The position numbers were made by a program, and so were the translations under genes. From positions 1 through 64,000 of the forward strand of contig JAABSV010000007.1 in NCBI GenBank assembly GCA_011390165.1: 64,000 nt of DNA, written 5' to 3'. Below the pieces are notes generated by a model. The model saw nothing but the letters and a program-made list of their open reading frames with translations, was not told the DNA's origin and searched no databases. Each line of letters starts with the position of its first letter. Within the stretch, counting starts at the first letter, position 1. Positions 24,090 through 31,577 of this stretch are shown here, piece after piece. Source of the stretch: Desulfobulbaceae bacterium. Lineage in GTDB: Bacteria > Desulfobacterota > Desulfobulbia > Desulfobulbales > Desulfocapsaceae.

Positions 24090-24893
24090 TTACCAGAAGT
24101 GGTGCAGCAGGCCCCCTCCGGCCAGCAGCAGACAGTAGTAGCCGAACCAGTGCAGCTGGTTGCGGCGGATGACAGCGAGCAACAGTTTGATTGCCAGATA
24201 GCCGGAGAAGACGGCCGCCAGGGTGCCGGCGGCCAGGTTGAACATGGTCCCGTCGGCCGGCGGACTGGCGAGCAGATCGCCCATGTGAAGCACCGCCGCC
24301 CCGAGGATCGCCGGGATCGACATGATAAAGGAAAAGCGGGCAGCTGTCTCTCTGGGGATGCCCAGTGCCATGCCGGTAAAGATGGTTGAACCGGAACGGG
24401 AGAGGCCGGGCATGATGGCACAGGCCTGGGCGCAACCGATCAGCAGACTGCGGGGGACGTCGAGGGATTTCTCCCCTTGAGGAAGGTAGCGGCTGGCCAG
24501 CATCAGGAGGCCGGTGACCACCAGCATCAAATAGGCAACCAGGGTGCTGTTGAAGAAGAGTTCGATATCCTCCTTAAAAAGCAGGCCGACCACCACCGCC
24601 GGCAGGGTGGCAAGAACCACATAGCCGTCCCAACGGAAAAAGAGGCAGACCGACTCTTGCCGGTTGCCACCCAGGTATTGGAAGGGGGCGCGGGCCATCG
24701 CCACGATTTCGGCCCAAAACACCACGAACACCGCCACTAGGGTGCCGAGATGGAGGCAGATCTCGAAGAAGATCCCCTGATCCTGAAAGCCGAGCAACTC
24801 CGCCCCGATCACCAGATGTCCGGAACTTGATACCGGCAGGAATTCAGTCAGCCCCTGGAGAGTACCCAGCAGCACCGCTTTCAGCAACTCCAC
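24090..24893 (-). CDS. uppP: Undecaprenyl-diphosphatase
   Basis: The protein is 267 aa, the family length, starting at GTG 24893 after a GAGGTGG ribosome site. The two BacA/UppP motifs are visible: LQGLTEFLPVSSSGH (residues about 14-28) and GLSRSGSTI in the middle. Eight membrane helices are predicted by eye. It recycles undecaprenyl pyrophosphate to the monophosphate for peptidoglycan and LPS precursor transport. It is the first gene of the operon running down to 19975. Confidence 0.96.
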   Translation of the reverse strand: MELLKAVLLGTLQGLTEFLPVSSSGHLVIGAELLGFQDQGIFFEICLHLGTLVAVFVVFWAEIVAMARAPFQYLGGNRQESVCLFFRWDGYVVLATLPAVVVGLLFKEDIELFFNSTLVAYLMLVVTGLLMLASRYLPQGEKSLDVPRSLLIGCAQACAIMPGLSRSGSTIFTGMALGIPRETAARFSFIMSIPAILGAAVLHMGDLLASPPADGTMFNLAAGTLAAVFSGYLAIKLLLAVIRRNQLHWFGYYCLLLAGGGLLHHFW

Positions 24894-24954
24894 CCACCAC
24901 CTCGTCGCTTTTCAGGGAACGTCGGGGAAGACGGCCGCCGCCGCCCCGGAGACG

Positions 24955-24986
24955 AAAAAAAATCGGCTGACCAGAAGGCCAGCCGA
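24955..24986 (-). terminator. Rho-independent terminator of the small secreted protein gene
   Basis: On the minus strand TCGGCTGGCC pairs with GGTCAGCCGA (10 bp, one G-U) around a TTCT loop and is followed by eight T residues. It lies about 30 bp after the stop at 25018. Confidence 0.9.
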
Positions 24987-25017
24987 GTTCCAGGCACGAT
25001 ACCAGGACAACCGGTAA

Positions 25018-25221
25018 CTAGCAGCCCTCTACGGCACCTTTCTTGGATGTGCTCACCTTCGCCTTATCGCCGACGTTGATTTTGTCGGCTTCCTTGCAGG
25101 TCATGGTAACCTTGTCACCTTCAACCGCGTCGACGGTACAGTTGACCCGGGCGGCGAAAACGGAACCGGCGGTACCAATGGTAAAGGCCAAAACCAACAC
25201 TGCAGCTGCAATTCTCATCAT
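25018..25221 (-). CDS. Small secreted protein with three cysteines
   Basis: The protein is 67 aa, with a signal peptide of about 23 residues (cleavage near VFA-AR). The mature 44 residues are VNCTVDAVEGDKVTMTCKEA, then a Lys-rich DKAKVSTSKKG and a final Cys. The alternation of hydrophobic and charged residues suggests a small beta barrel (SH3- or OB-like) in the periplasm. Similar small proteins are known in delta-type proteobacteria, some in metalloid-reduction operons, but I cannot name this one. It is a stand-alone transcription unit with a good sigma70 promoter and its own terminator, suggesting substantial expression. Confidence 0.85.
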   Translation of the reverse strand: MMRIAAAVLVLAFTIGTAGSVFAARVNCTVDAVEGDKVTMTCKEADKINVGDKAKVSTSKKGAVEGC

Positions 25222-25313
25222 TTTTCTCCTTCGCTGTTTTCGTTATTCATGGAGGCCCGGAAAAGATCTCCCGGGGACACTCGCGTCACCAACCGCCACA
25301 TCAGACATGCTTA

Positions 25314-25342
25314 GTTATATTTCACTTTACGATGAATTGCAA
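25314..25342 (-). promoter_or_regulatory. Strong candidate sigma70 promoter for the small secreted protein
   Basis: On the minus strand TTGCAA (-35) and TATAAC (-10) are separated by exactly 17 bp. The expected start near 25307 leaves an 86-nt leader before ATG 25221. Confidence 0.6.
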
Positions 25343-25396
25343 GGCCGATGCTCGCCAGGCGGCGCGAATATGGCCACTGGTAGCCTGCTCGGGCGG

Positions 25397-25897
25397 TCAT
25401 TTGAGCAGGCTGACGATATCTTTTTCCAGCACCGTGTGCTGGACATAGCCAGTGTACTTCTTCACCACCTGGCCCGATTTGTTGACCAGAAAGGCCACCG
25501 GTATTCCATAGACCCCACCGAAGTCTTCAATAGTCTTCGCTTCGGCCATCAACACCGGGTAGTTGATCTGATTTTTTTCCACGAAGGTGGCAACAACCGG
25601 CGGCCCCTGCTGGTCCACCGACAGACCGATCACCGAAAAACCGGCATCACCATATTCGGCCTGCAACTGCTTCAACACCGGCACCTCCTGCACACAGGGG
25701 GGGCACCAGGTGGCAAAAAAGGTGAGCAGCAGCACCTTGCCGGAGAACGAGTCGGAGGCTATTGTCTTCCCATCGCGGATGCTCTGCAGGGCAAAAGGGG
25801 GCATAGTCGAATCGGCGCGCACCCCGCCGGCGCCCAGAGCACCGGCCAGAAGGGCACCACAGATGGCCCAAAAAAAGAACTTGCGATGTTTCTTCAT
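25397..25897 (-). CDS. TlpA/ResA-like thioredoxin-fold protein
   Basis: ATG 25897 (MKKHRKFFFW) gives 166 aa; it is selected because a Lys-rich, hydrophobic export signal starts there, while the longer upstream frame lacks any. The mature domain has FFATWCPPCVQEVPVLKQL with the redox pair Cys65-Cys68, then VIGLSVDQQG and GIPVAFLVNKSG with the cis-Pro region. It is an exported thiol-disulfide oxidoreductase, probably reducing apocytochrome or other periplasmic disulfides. Divergent from surA, with about 250 bp between starts. Confidence 0.92.
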   Translation of the reverse strand: MKKHRKFFFWAICGALLAGALGAGGVRADSTMPPFALQSIRDGKTIASDSFSGKVLLLTFFATWCPPCVQEVPVLKQLQAEYGDAGFSVIGLSVDQQGPPVVATFVEKNQINYPVLMAEAKTIEDFGGVYGIPVAFLVNKSGQVVKKYTGYVQHTVLEKDIVSLLK

Positions 25898-26145
25898 CAA
25901 TCTGCTCCCGAGGTGATTTCTTTCTTCGTGCCAGTGTGCTATGGTGCTACCCATAATTGTAAAGCGTTTGCCGAACTCTGCCGACAAGATACCCAGTACA
26001 CTTTGAAAGTCAACTGTATGGCGATTATTCCAGCGGCCTCCTCCAGCAAGTCGCCCCGTATTGGGCCGGCAGAGACTCCGGTTAAAGACGGCCTCAGCCA
26101 CAACCTTCAAATCCCAGGCACTGCCTGCCACCACGACACCAGATC

Positions 26146-27162
26146 ATGCCCCAGTTCCAGCCCCCCACCCGAACCGGCGCCCTGACGGCCGGAATTTGTG
26201 CCACCCTGCTGAGCCTCTTTCTCCTCATGCCGACAGCCATGGCCACGGTGGTCGACCGGGTGGTGGCTGTGGTCAACGACGAGGTGATCACCCTGAGCGA
26301 ACTCGAAGAGGAAGCGGCCAGCCTGTACAGTTCCATCGCCAGGAGCGACAGTGACACCCCCCTGCTCTCCGCCCTGGCCGAGGCCAGGGAGAGGGCGTTG
26401 GAAAATATGATCGAACAGCGCCTGGTCAGCCAGCGGGCTAAGGAGATGAACGTTTCGGTGGGTGACGAGGAGATTGACGCCGCCTACGAACGGATGCGGG
26501 CCAACACCGGCCTGGCAGCGGCCGAGTTCCGGGACCGGCTGATCCTCTCCGGGCTGAGTGAGAAAACCTACCGCCAGCGACTCAGGCTGCAGATCCTCCA
26601 AAGCAAGCTGGTCAACCAGGATGTCCGCTCGCGCATCGCCATCAGTGAGAAGATGCTGCAAGAGTACTACAACAGCAACTACCTCGCCAATACCGCTCCG
26701 GAGCAGCTCTACCTTCTCCAGATGGGTTTTTCCTGGCCGGCTTCGAGCGATCCGGAGGTGCTCGCCCAAGAGAAGCAAGAGGCCCGGCAACGGGCGGAAC
26801 GAATCCACCAGATGGTAAGGGATGGGGGCGATTTCAAGGCCCTGGCCAAAGAGTACTCGGAGCTGCCGTCGGCCGACGACGGTGGCGATATCGGCCTGTT
26901 TCGCCTTGATGAAATGGCGACGGCGATGCGGACGGCGCTCAGCCCTCTTCAATCCGGTGAACTGAGCGCAATCGTTGAAACCCCGTCCGGCTACCAGTTT
27001 TTCCTGGTCCTGGCCGGCGAAGAGGGGGAACAGGTGGCGACCGTCCCCTTCGAAGCAGTGAAGGAAGAGATCAGAAATCGCTTGCACGAGCAAAAACTGA
27101 ACGAAGCCTATACCGAATGGGTTGAGAAACTTAAAGAAAACGCTTACATACAGAAACTGTAA
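26146..27162 (+). CDS. surA: SurA-like periplasmic peptidyl-prolyl isomerase
   Basis: The protein is 338 aa. A signal peptide ends near TAMA-TV, followed by the SurA N-terminal signature DRVVAVVNDEVITLSELEEE. A helical chaperone domain (about 60-185) is followed by one parvulin domain (about 185-290) with FKALAKEYSELPSADDGGDIGLF. E. coli SurA has two parvulin domains; this shorter form has one. It chaperones outer-membrane proteins through the periplasm. It is followed 84 bp later by a RodZ-like gene and recO on the same strand. Confidence 0.92.
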   Translation: MPQFQPPTRTGALTAGICATLLSLFLLMPTAMATVVDRVVAVVNDEVITLSELEEEAASLYSSIARSDSDTPLLSALAEARERALENMIEQRLVSQRAKEMNVSVGDEEIDAAYERMRANTGLAAAEFRDRLILSGLSEKTYRQRLRLQILQSKLVNQDVRSRIAISEKMLQEYYNSNYLANTAPEQLYLLQMGFSWPASSDPEVLAQEKQEARQRAERIHQMVRDGGDFKALAKEYSELPSADDGGDIGLFRLDEMATAMRTALSPLQSGELSAIVETPSGYQFFLVLAGEEGEQVATVPFEAVKEEIRNRLHEQKLNEAYTEWVEKLKENAYIQKL

Positions 27163-27246
27163 CTCTACTCGCCTGGCCCGAAGGCAACCTCTGCCGGCAC
27201 ACGCCAGGACAGGATAAGCGAATTGACCACCCCCAGGAACCAGATC

Positions 27247-28056
27247 ATGTCTGAAGAAATCCCCCAACCGGAACATACCAGCCTTGGCCTTGTGCTCCGC
27301 GAAGCCCGCCTCACGCTGGAATACGACCTCGCCGCCGCTGCCGACCACACCAAAATTTCGCCGAAAAACCTCCAGGCAATGGAAGACGACCGCTACGACA
27401 TACTTCCAGCCAAGGCCTTCACCCGTGGTCTCTACACCATTTACGCCAACTTTTTGCAGCTGGACAGCCAAAGGGTCCTCGAACTTTACGAACGTGAGCG
27501 AAAGAGTTCCGCGCATAAGCCGGCCTCCCCGCTGGCGCCCCATCTCCTCGCCAAAGAGGTGGGGAATATGGCCGAACGGCCGAGTTCCCTCCCCCTTTCC
27601 CTGTTTGGTCTGGTGGTCCTTCTCCTCCTTCTTATCGGGGCCTTTCTCAGCTGGTATTTCTCCTGGAACCCGGCCACCTTTCTCAGCCAGAAACTACGCG
27701 GCGTCGAACAGCCACCGGAGACGGTGCTGCTCTTTCCGACCCCGCTCAGTTCGGCCTTTGCCGACGGGCCGACCCTGAAGCCCCGGCAACCGCTGCCGGC
27801 CCCACCGGGACGGTACTCGCTCAGTGCCCAGTTTGCCAAAGAGACCGATATGCAACTGCAGATCGACAACCATCCCGACCAGCAACTCTCGTTCAAGGGA
27901 GGCGAGACAACCTCCTGGCGGGCAGAAGAAAAAATGCTCCTGACCCTCCCGGCCGACAGCCAGATAAGCCTGACGCTGAATGACATCCCGATCAACATTC
28001 CCCCCTCGGAACAGAAATTCGTGACCATAGCCATTCCGGAAGCGATCCTCCAGTAA
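27247..28056 (+). CDS. RodZ-like helix-turn-helix membrane protein (DUF4115)
   Basis: ATG 27247 is chosen, with AGGA 8 nt upstream; a TTG at 27223 is the alternative. The product is 269 aa. Residues about 12-75 form an HTH_25 domain (LGLVLREARLTLEYDLAAAA, KISPKNLQAMEDDRYDILP). A membrane helix follows near residues 118-142 (LFGLVVLLLLLIGAFLSWYF). The periplasmic C-terminus has the beta-rich DUF4115 pattern (LSAQFAKETDMQLQIDN, SQISLTLNDIPINIP). Such proteins link MreB to the envelope in rod-shape control, or act as related regulators. Confidence 0.82.
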   Translation: MSEEIPQPEHTSLGLVLREARLTLEYDLAAAADHTKISPKNLQAMEDDRYDILPAKAFTRGLYTIYANFLQLDSQRVLELYERERKSSAHKPASPLAPHLLAKEVGNMAERPSSLPLSLFGLVVLLLLLIGAFLSWYFSWNPATFLSQKLRGVEQPPETVLLFPTPLSSAFADGPTLKPRQPLPAPPGRYSLSAQFAKETDMQLQIDNHPDQQLSFKGGETTSWRAEEKMLLTLPADSQISLTLNDIPINIPPSEQKFVTIAIPEAILQ

Positions 28057-28075
28057 GCGACCGGAAGCGCCTGCA

Positions 28076-28876
28076 GTGGAAACGGAAGCGATCGTTCTCG
28101 ATTGCCACGACTATGGCGAGTCAGACCTCATTCTGACCCTCTTCGGCAGAGAGCCCGGTCGCCTCAAGGCCATCGCCAAGGGGGCCAGAAAAAGCCGGAA
28201 AAGATTCGTCAACAAACTGGAAATATTCAGTTTTCTCCACATCATCTACGAGCAGAAGGCAAACCGGGCCTTTGCCTTTCTTGCCGAGGCCGAACTGCAC
28301 AACGGCTTCATCAACATCCGCAGCAATCTGGAACGGTTCGGCACCGCCTCGGTCATCCAGGAATTTCTCCTCGGCACGGTGCGGGAGGGGGCGGCGGACG
28401 AGAAGACCTTTCGCCTCAGCCTCTGGGCAATGCACAGTCTGGACCGGAAGATGGCCCCGGGCAGTGTGCTCGCCCTCTTTCTCATCCGTTTTTACGACTA
28501 CCTCGGCTACCGCCCGGAGCTGAACCACTGCCTCGGCTGCGGCGCGGCTGCCGGCGGCACCATCCGCTGCAGCTTCGACCCCGGCCGCGGCGGGCTGCTC
28601 TGTACTCGCTGCCGGCCGAGGGGTGGCAAGGGGCTTGCCCTCTCGCCGGGGAGTATCAAAATTCTCCAGTCGGCCCAGGATCTTCCCCTGGAACGGCTGC
28701 ACCGGCTGCAGGTCACCGCGCCGCTTTTGCCGGAAGTGCTGGCCTTCCTCCACCATTACGGCCGGCAGCTGCTCCAGCGCGACATCATCTCCTGGCCGAT
28801 CATGCGGCAATGCAGCACCGCCACCACCGCCAACCTGCCAGGGCAGGCAACTAACCCCAACCAGAAGAGAAAATAG
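28076..28876 (+). CDS. recO: DNA repair protein RecO
   Basis: The protein is 266 aa, starting at GTG 28076, 20 bp after the RodZ-like stop. The N-terminal OB fold shows ETEAIVLDCHDYGESDLILTLF and LKAIAKGARKSRKRF. The C-terminal zinc site has LNHCLGCGAA and GLLCTRCRP, four Cys. RecO loads RecA at gapped DNA with RecR. The last 25 residues are low-complexity and polar. The following OMP gene begins 2 bp after the stop. Confidence 0.95.
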   Translation: METEAIVLDCHDYGESDLILTLFGREPGRLKAIAKGARKSRKRFVNKLEIFSFLHIIYEQKANRAFAFLAEAELHNGFINIRSNLERFGTASVIQEFLLGTVREGAADEKTFRLSLWAMHSLDRKMAPGSVLALFLIRFYDYLGYRPELNHCLGCGAAAGGTIRCSFDPGRGGLLCTRCRPRGGKGLALSPGSIKILQSAQDLPLERLHRLQVTAPLLPEVLAFLHHYGRQLLQRDIISWPIMRQCSTATTANLPGQATNPNQKRK

Positions 28877-28878
28877 CC

Positions 28879-29397
28879 ATGCACACCCGGATCATCGACA
28901 ACTGTACGATCTGCCTGACCGCACTCCTGCTAGCCGGCGCCATCCTGAGTGGGCCAGTTTTGGCGGCGGAACACCGCCTCGGTGGCGGCGCCAACTACTG
29001 GACGACCATCGACGATATCGATGGTGACTTCGACGAAAGCGGCCTCGGCTTCCTGGTCTCCTACCAGTACCTGACCGGTCTGCTCGGCCTGGAGGGGACG
29101 ATTGAGTTTCTCCCCGACCGTTTCGGCGAGGAGGCGATCTCTCCCCAGGCCTATTTCCTGGTGGGGCGGGGGATCTACGCCGGGCTGGGGATCGGGACGA
29201 CCTACACCGACGGCAGTTTTGCCGACGAGCCGTTCTTTGCCCTGCGGGCCGGCTTCAATCTGGAACTGCTGCCCGGGGTCTACGCCGACCTCAATGCCAA
29301 CTACCGCTTCAACGACAGCACCGATTTCGATGACAACGAGCGCGACATCGATACCGATACCCTCTTTTTCGGCGCCGCGGTCCGGCTCAGTTTCTAG
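28879..29397 (+). CDS. Small outer-membrane beta-barrel protein
   Basis: The protein is 172 aa with a signal peptide (cleavage near VLA-AE). The mature part alternates hydrophobic and polar residues in about eight strands (FLVSYQYLTGLLGLEGTIEF, AYFLVGRGIYAGLGIGTTY, FALRAGFNLELLPGVYADL) with acidic loops (DDIDGDFDESG, DNERDIDTDT) and ends in Phe, as outer-membrane barrels do. The size fits an OmpA/OmpW-like eight-strand barrel. Acidic loops could bind cations. No specific function is assigned. Confidence 0.82.
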   Translation: MHTRIIDNCTICLTALLLAGAILSGPVLAAEHRLGGGANYWTTIDDIDGDFDESGLGFLVSYQYLTGLLGLEGTIEFLPDRFGEEAISPQAYFLVGRGIYAGLGIGTTYTDGSFADEPFFALRAGFNLELLPGVYADLNANYRFNDSTDFDDNERDIDTDTLFFGAAVRLSF

Positions 29398-29401
29398 CCT
29401 T

Positions 29402-29513
29402 CAGCCTGGGTGCGCATTCCTGGCGGCCTCGCCGGCCAATCAAGGCGGAAAAGATCTAGCCATCAGCCTGGTTGAACGTCCCCACCGGCCTCGCCGGCCT
29501 GTCAAGGCTGAAA
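29402..29513. repeat. Imperfect 50-bp direct repeat with 62-bp spacing
   Basis: The copy at 29402-29451 and the copy at 29464-29513 both start CAGCCTGG, share GGCCTCGCCGGCC and end with TCAAGGC and GAAA. They differ mostly in bases 9-22. A shorter third echo (CGCCAGCCTGGG) occurs near 29600. The repeats fill the gap between the barrel gene and the convergent birA gene. Confidence 0.7.
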
Positions 29514-29612
29514 TGAGCAGCCGAAGGTGCGGACGGCCGGAATTTGAAGATGGCCAGAGAAATGCGGTGGGGGGTGGGGCCTCGGGTGGGATGATGGCCG
29601 CCAGCCTGGGAG

Positions 29613-30569
29613 TTACCGGTGTTGGTCGGGGAGATAGCGGAGTTCGCCGCAATATTGACTGGTAACAGCACCATCGGCGAGGCGCAAAAGCAGACCGCCA
29701 TCGACCTCGAGGCCAACCACCGTCGCCTCATACTGCGGGGCCTGGAGAACATCCAGCCCGTACACCACCCGACGACCGATGGTGTCGGAAAGCTCACGCC
29801 AGCGGGCCAAGAGGGCGTGCCCTCCGACCGGGCCGGCGAAGCCTTCACCGCTCAGTTGCCAGGCCTCCCGCGCCTCCCGCGCCTCCTCGTGGTAGAGTAG
29901 GCCGACATTCCAGGCCAGGCAGGCGAGAAAGGTCTCGGCAAAATCGGCCAGACAGAGATCCCCCCCCACCGCTTGCGCCAGGGCTACAGCGCTCCCGGCC
30001 AGTTCCCCCGGAAAGTGCCGGTTGTTGACGTTGATCCCAAAACCGACCAGATCGAACTCCTCACCATGGTGCGGCTCCCGGTACCCCTCCACTAGAAAGC
30101 CGGCCAGCTTACCGCCGGCCCAGAGCAGATCGTTGACCCAGCGCAGTTGCGTCCGTGCCGCCCCTGCTTGCCGCACCGCCTCACAGCCGGCTACTCCGAC
30201 GGCATAGGGGATCAGGGCGCGGGAGGGGGGGAGGAGGGTGGCGGCAAGAATCAGGCAACCCCACAGGCCGCCTGAGGGGGCGTGCCATTGGCGCCGGAAA
30301 CGGCCTCTGGCCCCGGCCAGCTGTCCGGCGAGGAGCACCGTCCCGCTGGCGACGGCACCTCCGGCCTCGGCCTCGCTGTCGATCAACTGCCGGGCCTGCT
30401 CCATTGCCCTGGTCAAACGGGAATAACAACGGATATCCCGGCCGACCATGGCGCCGTAACGGGCCACCGCCAGAGAGTCGACGGTGGTTTTTGGCCCTTG
30501 CCGGTTCTTTTGATCGGCGAGGGCAAAAAGCCGCTGCCGCACCGCCGCCGGTGCCGGAGTTCTGTCCAT
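29613..30569 (-). CDS. birA: Biotin-[acetyl-CoA-carboxylase] ligase
   Basis: The protein is 318 aa from ATG 30569 (GTG 30572 is equally possible). The catalytic core shows VLLAGQLAGARGRFRRQWHAP, which replaces the usual TQxxGRGR signature, then SGGLWGCLIL, LRWVNDLLWAGGKLAGFLVE and VGFGINVNNRHFP. A C-terminal SH3-like domain follows (YEATVVGLEVDGGLLLRL). The N-terminal 45 residues are too short and lack a typical winged-helix domain, so a repressor role is doubtful. It attaches biotin to carboxylase carrier proteins. The upstream neighbour, 10 bp away, is itself a biotinyl-type protein. Confidence 0.9.
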   Translation of the reverse strand: MDRTPAPAAVRQRLFALADQKNRQGPKTTVDSLAVARYGAMVGRDIRCYSRLTRAMEQARQLIDSEAEAGGAVASGTVLLAGQLAGARGRFRRQWHAPSGGLWGCLILAATLLPPSRALIPYAVGVAGCEAVRQAGAARTQLRWVNDLLWAGGKLAGFLVEGYREPHHGEEFDLVGFGINVNNRHFPGELAGSAVALAQAVGGDLCLADFAETFLACLAWNVGLLYHEEAREAREAWQLSGEGFAGPVGGHALLARWRELSDTIGRRVVYGLDVLQAPQYEATVVGLEVDGGLLLRLADGAVTSQYCGELRYLPDQHR

Positions 30570-30579
30570 CACCAGCGGA

Positions 30580-31236
30580 TCAATGGTCGCTGTCCCAGTC
30601 CGCCTTTACCCGGGTGATGATCTTCTGGATCAGCGGTAGCTTGTCCGGGGCACAGATCCCCAGCAAAGGCTCTCCCTGCGCCACCGATATCCCCGGTCGG
30701 AAATAGACCGAGTGGATCACCCCCCGTTCTCCGCTGTAATAGACCGGAGTGTCCCGCTTCATCAGCGACATGGTGAGGATCTCGTCCCCCGGTTCAACAG
30801 TTACCGCCCGGGCCCCCTTCTTGTCGATCCGCGACTGAATATCCATGGAGAAAAAGTACTTTGCCGACTCCGGGGCGGAAAAAAGGGAGAGCACCTCCTT
30901 GAGGATGTTTTCGATGATCTCCTTCTTCTTCAGCGGGTGGCGGATGGTGAGCAGTTTCTCCCCCGCCTCGACAAATCGCCCGTCCAGTTCGCTGTGCACC
31001 GAGGCAACGGTACCGTTGGTCTGGGCGGCGACGGTCTTCGGGTTCCGTTCCCGGTTGATCTCGTAGAGGACCGTCCCGGGAATCTGCAGCCATTCGCCGG
31101 AGATCGCCTGCACCTCGCTCCCCTCGACCACCCGGAAACTCACCCGGCCGGTGTGGATGGCATGGACATCGACATAGTCGAAGGGGTCCGCCTTATATTT
31201 TCTCAACAACTCGTCAAAATCGATATCCTGCGCCAT
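30580..31236 (-). CDS. Double biotinyl/lipoyl-domain protein
   Basis: The protein is 218 aa with a good AGGGGAG ribosome site. Two barrel-sandwich segments are visible. One lies around residues 55-100 (NPKTVAAQTNGTVASVHSEL, then GRFVEAGEKLLTI) and one around 145-195 (VTVEPGDEILTMSLMKRDTP, then YYSGERGVIHSVYF and PGISVAQGEPLLGI). The second lines up with biotin carboxyl carrier domains, with Lys160 in SLMKRD at the place of the AMKM lysine. Being next to birA it may be a biotin acceptor, but no carboxylase gene is in the window. It could instead be a lipoyl-like scaffold. Confidence 0.7.
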   Translation of the reverse strand: MAQDIDFDELLRKYKADPFDYVDVHAIHTGRVSFRVVEGSEVQAISGEWLQIPGTVLYEINRERNPKTVAAQTNGTVASVHSELDGRFVEAGEKLLTIRHPLKKKEIIENILKEVLSLFSAPESAKYFFSMDIQSRIDKKGARAVTVEPGDEILTMSLMKRDTPVYYSGERGVIHSVYFRPGISVAQGEPLLGICAPDKLPLIQKIITRVKADWDSDH

Positions 31237-31577
31237 ACTCTCTCCCCTGCCCTCGCGAAGGTCGGCTTACGGCTGCCTTGAAAAATTCGGGTTTCCGTTC
31301 AAGGTCGCCTTATTGTGGTTCCCCTCTTTGACGGGGAGGGCGGCAGAGCCTCCCGTACCCCGTTGCCTTCGTTGTCCCTGGCAACCGCCAGTCATGGCCG
31401 TTATACCTTCTTTTGCCGGCAATTTCCATGCAACTCTGGCGCAAGAGGTTTATACTGGCACTTCCGGTGCAAGACAAGGGCAATATCGACGCCACCTGCC
31501 AGTTCCACTCACTAAAAACCCGAGGGGCACTGGCCTTCTACCCGGCGACAACCCCGCAACGCGAGGATGCGTGACAG
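31237..31577. other. Gap between the biotinyl gene and ydbH
   Basis: No convincing gene is seen in these 341 bp between divergent genes. The frames are short and have no family signal. A hairpin-forming segment at 31331-31356 pairs ACGGGGAGG with CCTCCCGT, with one bulge. Promoters for both flanking genes must lie here, but I could not pick clear -35/-10 pairs. Confidence 0.6.

Noticed and set aside
26107-27543. A 478-codon antisense frame over surA and the RodZ-like gene
   Set aside because: Both plus-strand genes have strong motifs; the antisense frame is Gly/Val/Gln-rich and has none.
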